Notes under the pieces: model-generated | Seen by the model: only the letters and a program-made list of their open reading frames with translations | Databases searched by the model: none | What the model was told of the DNA's origin: nothing | Shown: positions 62,501 to 64,000 of the stretch, piece by piece | How the letters are laid out: the number at the start of each line of letters is the position of its first letter | Position numbering within the stretch: position 1 is the stretch's first letter | NCBI RefSeq assembly: GCF_018139145.2 | Contig: NC_059477.1 | Span: 18,215,522-18,279,521, forward strand | Length of the DNA: 64,000 nucleotides | Origin: Gymnogyps californianus | Taxonomy: Eukaryota; Chordata; Aves; Accipitriformes; Cathartidae | Direction: 5' to 3' | Made by a program: the position numbers and the translations under genes

Positions 62501-64000
62501 TTTACGGACGACTAGGCTAAAAACTGAAATAATCTTCCTTCTAGACGAAATCTGGCTTCAGGCCGCAGAGTCCTAGAACCAAGAACTGACGTGGACTTTG
62601 TTTACAGTCTATTACATTCAATACTACATCTTTAACTGAATACTCTCCCAAGTTTCATGTTATCAACCACAGTTCCTCCAGACTCACTCCCCACTAGCCA
62701 TGGATGCAGGAGACTGCACCAAATCCAGACTTCAACTATTATCTTTCCTTCACCAAAAGAACAAGATGACAAGCAAAACAAACAACTGGAATGGCCAAAA
62801 AATGGGATCTTCCACTTTACATCACTGATTTCGTCTACACCAAGGAAACAGTAACAAAAAGGAGTTACCACATGAAAAATACTTGGTGGCCCATGTAAAA
62901 TAAAGAGTCCCACTTTTTAATATACAAGTACCCATATCACAAGCCCAGTCACCTGTGGGTGTCGTGGTTTAACCCCAGCCAGCAACTAAGCACCATGCAG
63001 CTGCTTCCCCCTCCCCCCTCCCAGTGGGATGGGGAGGAGGATCAGAAAAAAAAAAGATAAAACTCACGGGTTGAGATAAGAACAGTTTAATAACTAAAGT
63101 AAAAATAATACTACTAATAATAACTGTAATGAAAAGGAATATAAAAAAAAAAGAGAGAGAGAGAAATAAAACCCAAGAAAAGACAAGTGATGCAAAACAC
63201 AATTGCTCACCACCTGCTGACCGATACCCCAGCAGCAATCCACCCCTCCCAGCCAACTCCCCCCCATTTATATACTGGGCATGATGTTCTATGGTATGGA
63301 ATATCCCTTTGACTGGTTCAGGTCAGCTGTCCTGGCTGTGCTCCCTCCCAGCTTCTTGTACACCTGCTTGCTGGCAGAGCATGAGAAACTGAAAATCCTT
63401 AACTTAAGCACTACTTAGCAACAACATCGGCATGTTATCAACATTATTCTCACACTAAATCCAAAACACAGCACTGTACCAGCTACTAAGAAGAAAATTA
63501 ACTCTATCCCAGCCAAAACCAAGACAGTGGGTATCTGGAAAGAGGTCAAGAGTTGAAAGCAATGGAGAGTTAGACAACACCTTGCTATTAGCCAAGGAGG
63601 TTGACCTACAGCTTAGAATACAGTAAAGGCTAAACTCACAGTCTGACACAAACAGTTCACTTACTAACTCTAACACATCCACACTGGCAGCTGCTAGCAG
63701 TGACAAAAGTAAAAATGACTCAGGAAAATAAAAGACTAAACATGTCTGATTTATAAGACTCTCCCCTTTTGGGGTCACTGCTGCTGCTCTTCTGAAAAAC
63801 TAGCATTCATGATTCAGTCTCTTATCCCTGGTCATAAGAGGGAAAAGCGGCAGAACTAAATAACTAGTCAAGGTAACTTCAAGCATAAGCCCCATGCACA
63901 CAACTATTTAAAACAAAAAGGAATATAAAAGGAATATATAAGGTGGGTTCTAAATCTCAAAACAGAGGTCTAACTGTCAAAAACATTTTTTCTTTGTCAC
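56416..64000 (-). CDS. PLEKHA3: PLEKHA3 (FAPP1), C-terminal 248 codons, 5' part outside the window
   Basis: Six minus-strand exons join in frame to code residues 53-300 of a protein that would be 300 residues, exactly the human length. PLEKHA3 is a trans-Golgi adaptor whose PH domain binds PI4P and ARF1 and promotes post-Golgi carrier formation and PI4P turnover with SAC1/VAP. Seen here: the C-terminal half of the PH domain ([30 protein letters not shown]), a helical coiled-coil-like stretch, a Pro-rich segment ([16 protein letters not shown]) and a Ser/Arg-rich tail ending LSSFSS. It lacks the GLTP domain of its paralogue PLEKHA8. It lies tail to tail with TTN, as in human. The PH N-terminus (with the phosphoinositide-binding loop) is beyond position 64,000. 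Confidence 0.96.
56544..58118 (-). other. PLEKHA3: PLEKHA3 intron (1,575 bp)
   Basis: Contains an old palindromic repeat at 57861-57890 and several homopolymer A/T runs. No gene recognised. Confidence 0.75.
57861..57890. repeat. imperfect 30-bp palindrome, ancient amniote repeat type
   Basis: Outer arms AGTAGT / ACTACT and inner TGA-TT-TCA are inverted; the middle is decayed. The motif resembles a CCATTGATTTCAATGG palindrome found in many old reptile repeats, from memory. Confidence 0.4.
58119..58234 (-). CDS. PLEKHA3: PLEKHA3 exon: basic Ser-rich tail
   Basis: 116 bp between TTTTGTAG and AGA|GTAAGTT on the minus strand. Codes [20 protein letters not shown] and [18 protein letters not shown]. 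The RRRRTYSD site is a likely basophilic-kinase target. Confidence 0.93.
58235..58781 (-). other. PLEKHA3: PLEKHA3 intron (547 bp)
   Basis: AT-rich, no recognisable gene or element. Confidence 0.75.
58782..58825 (-). CDS. PLEKHA3: PLEKHA3 44-bp micro-exon with a poly-C acceptor
   Basis: Codes [14 protein letters not shown] plus two bases of Arg, matching human MKRSVSHPGSCSSER. The acceptor is a run of 14 C followed by AG (58826-58841), an unusual pure-C polypyrimidine tract. Donor AAAG|GTAATTT. Confidence 0.92.
58826..59994 (-). other. PLEKHA3: PLEKHA3 intron (1,169 bp)
   Basis: Begins at a weak donor (ATG|GTTTAG) and ends in the 14-C acceptor tract. No gene seen. Confidence 0.75.
59995..60159 (-). 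CDS. PLEKHA3: PLEKHA3 exon: helical and Pro-rich region
   Basis: 165 bp, phase 0 on both sides. Codes [38 protein letters not shown] and [17 protein letters not shown]. Almost identical to human. As a symmetric exon, it could be skipped in frame. Confidence 0.94.
60160..61153 (-). other. PLEKHA3: PLEKHA3 intron (994 bp)
   Basis: Donor GAG|GTACAG, acceptor CATATTTTCAG. A short (CA)n stretch lies near 60237-60249. No gene recognised. Confidence 0.75.
61154..61290 (-). CDS. PLEKHA3: PLEKHA3 exon: coiled-coil-like segment after the PH domain
   Basis: 137 bp. Codes [20 protein letters not shown] and [20 protein letters not shown], a probable helix, matching human. Acceptor TTTTTTATAG. Confidence 0.94.
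61291..61969 (-). other. PLEKHA3: PLEKHA3 intron (679 bp)
   Basis: AT-rich, donor G|GTATGTG. No gene seen. Confidence 0.75.
61970..62125 (-). CDS. PLEKHA3: PLEKHA3 exon: C-terminal half of the PH domain
   Basis: 156 bp. Codes [40 protein letters not shown] and [17 protein letters not shown] contains the invariant Trp of the PH C-terminal helix. Acceptor CTATCATAAG is short on pyrimidines, but the frame and human match support it. Confidence 0.94.
62126..64000 (-). other. PLEKHA3: PLEKHA3 intron, cut by the window edge
   Basis: At least 1,875 bp. It holds a solo LTR (62960-63526) and an A-rich run at about 62156-62185. I found no upstream PLEKHA3 exon on the minus strand here. Confidence 0.75.
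62955..63531 (-). mobile_element. solo LTR of an avian ERVL-type endogenous retrovirus with 5-bp target duplication
   Basis: A 567-bp unit (62960-63526) begins TGTCGTGG and ends AAGACA, so it has TG...CA termini. Each side carries GTGGG (62955-62959 and 63527-63531), a perfect 5-bp target-site duplication. Read on the minus strand, it has TATATAAAT (63266-63274) and ATTAAA (63086-63091) in U3-R order, which orients it with PLEKHA3. I recognise the terminal motifs from a family widespread in neoavian birds. No internal retroviral genes remain. An intact duplication points to a fairly recent insertion. Confidence 0.88.

Noticed and set aside
62969..63256. 95-codon minus-strand frame
   Set aside because: It lies wholly inside the LTR and crosses its poly-A and pyrimidine tracts; not a gene.
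63455..63778. 107-codon minus-strand frame tested as an upstream PLEKHA3 exon
   Set aside because: It does not resemble the PH N-terminus and runs across the LTR end.
1..64000. Search for tRNA, rRNA, snRNA or microRNA hairpins
   Set aside because: Nothing with a convincing cloverleaf or conserved boxes was seen by eye; a covariance-model scan would be needed to exclude small RNAs.

Overview
The window is nuclear DNA from a vertebrate, most likely a bird. It has spliced genes with GT-AG introns, mostly short, and no operons. The two genes present are recognisable orthologues of human TTN and PLEKHA3. An ERVL-type solo LTR of a kind I know from neoavian genomes sits in a PLEKHA3 intron. Species cannot be fixed from the sequence alone.

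Positions 1 to about 49,590 (+ strand) hold the 3' third of TTN (titin). Reading starts inside an Ig domain of the thick-filament C-zone. It runs through ten consecutive 11-domain super-repeats (Ig-Fn-Fn-Ig-Fn-Fn-Fn-Ig-Fn-Fn-Fn), which I label C2 to C11 by counting back from the kinase. Next comes the 7-domain P-zone block (Ig-Ig-Fn-Fn-Ig-Ig-Fn, equivalent to human A164-A170). The titin kinase, the M-band Ig domains with their KSP linker, the alternatively spliced is7 exon, the last Ig (M10) and a roughly 1-kb 3' UTR follow. I place 44 coding exons. All internal boundaries are phase 1 except one phase-0 intron inside M9. One exon (4318-21423) is 17,106 bp and carries 58 complete domains.

Positions 49,590 to 56,415 hold no recognisable protein-coding gene. 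This is the convergent interval between TTN and PLEKHA3, and an unknown part of it is the PLEKHA3 3' UTR. It holds a G-rich tract, a MITE-like hairpin and candidate poly(A) signals.

Positions 56,416 to 64,000 (- strand) hold the last six coding exons of PLEKHA3 (FAPP1), a Golgi PI4P-binding PH protein, coding residues 53-300. Its 5' exons lie beyond the right edge. The intron at the right edge contains a 567-bp solo LTR with a perfect 5-bp target duplication.

The main points for a second look are these. The M-band coding exon lacks the Ig domain that in human titin is M7, and encodes M6 and M8 without an intron between them. Two very short introns are multiples of 3 and free of stop codons. 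GCATG motifs cluster in and before the alternatively spliced is7 exon. The giant C-zone exon has exactly the length I recall for its human counterpart. I saw no clearly new multi-gene system.
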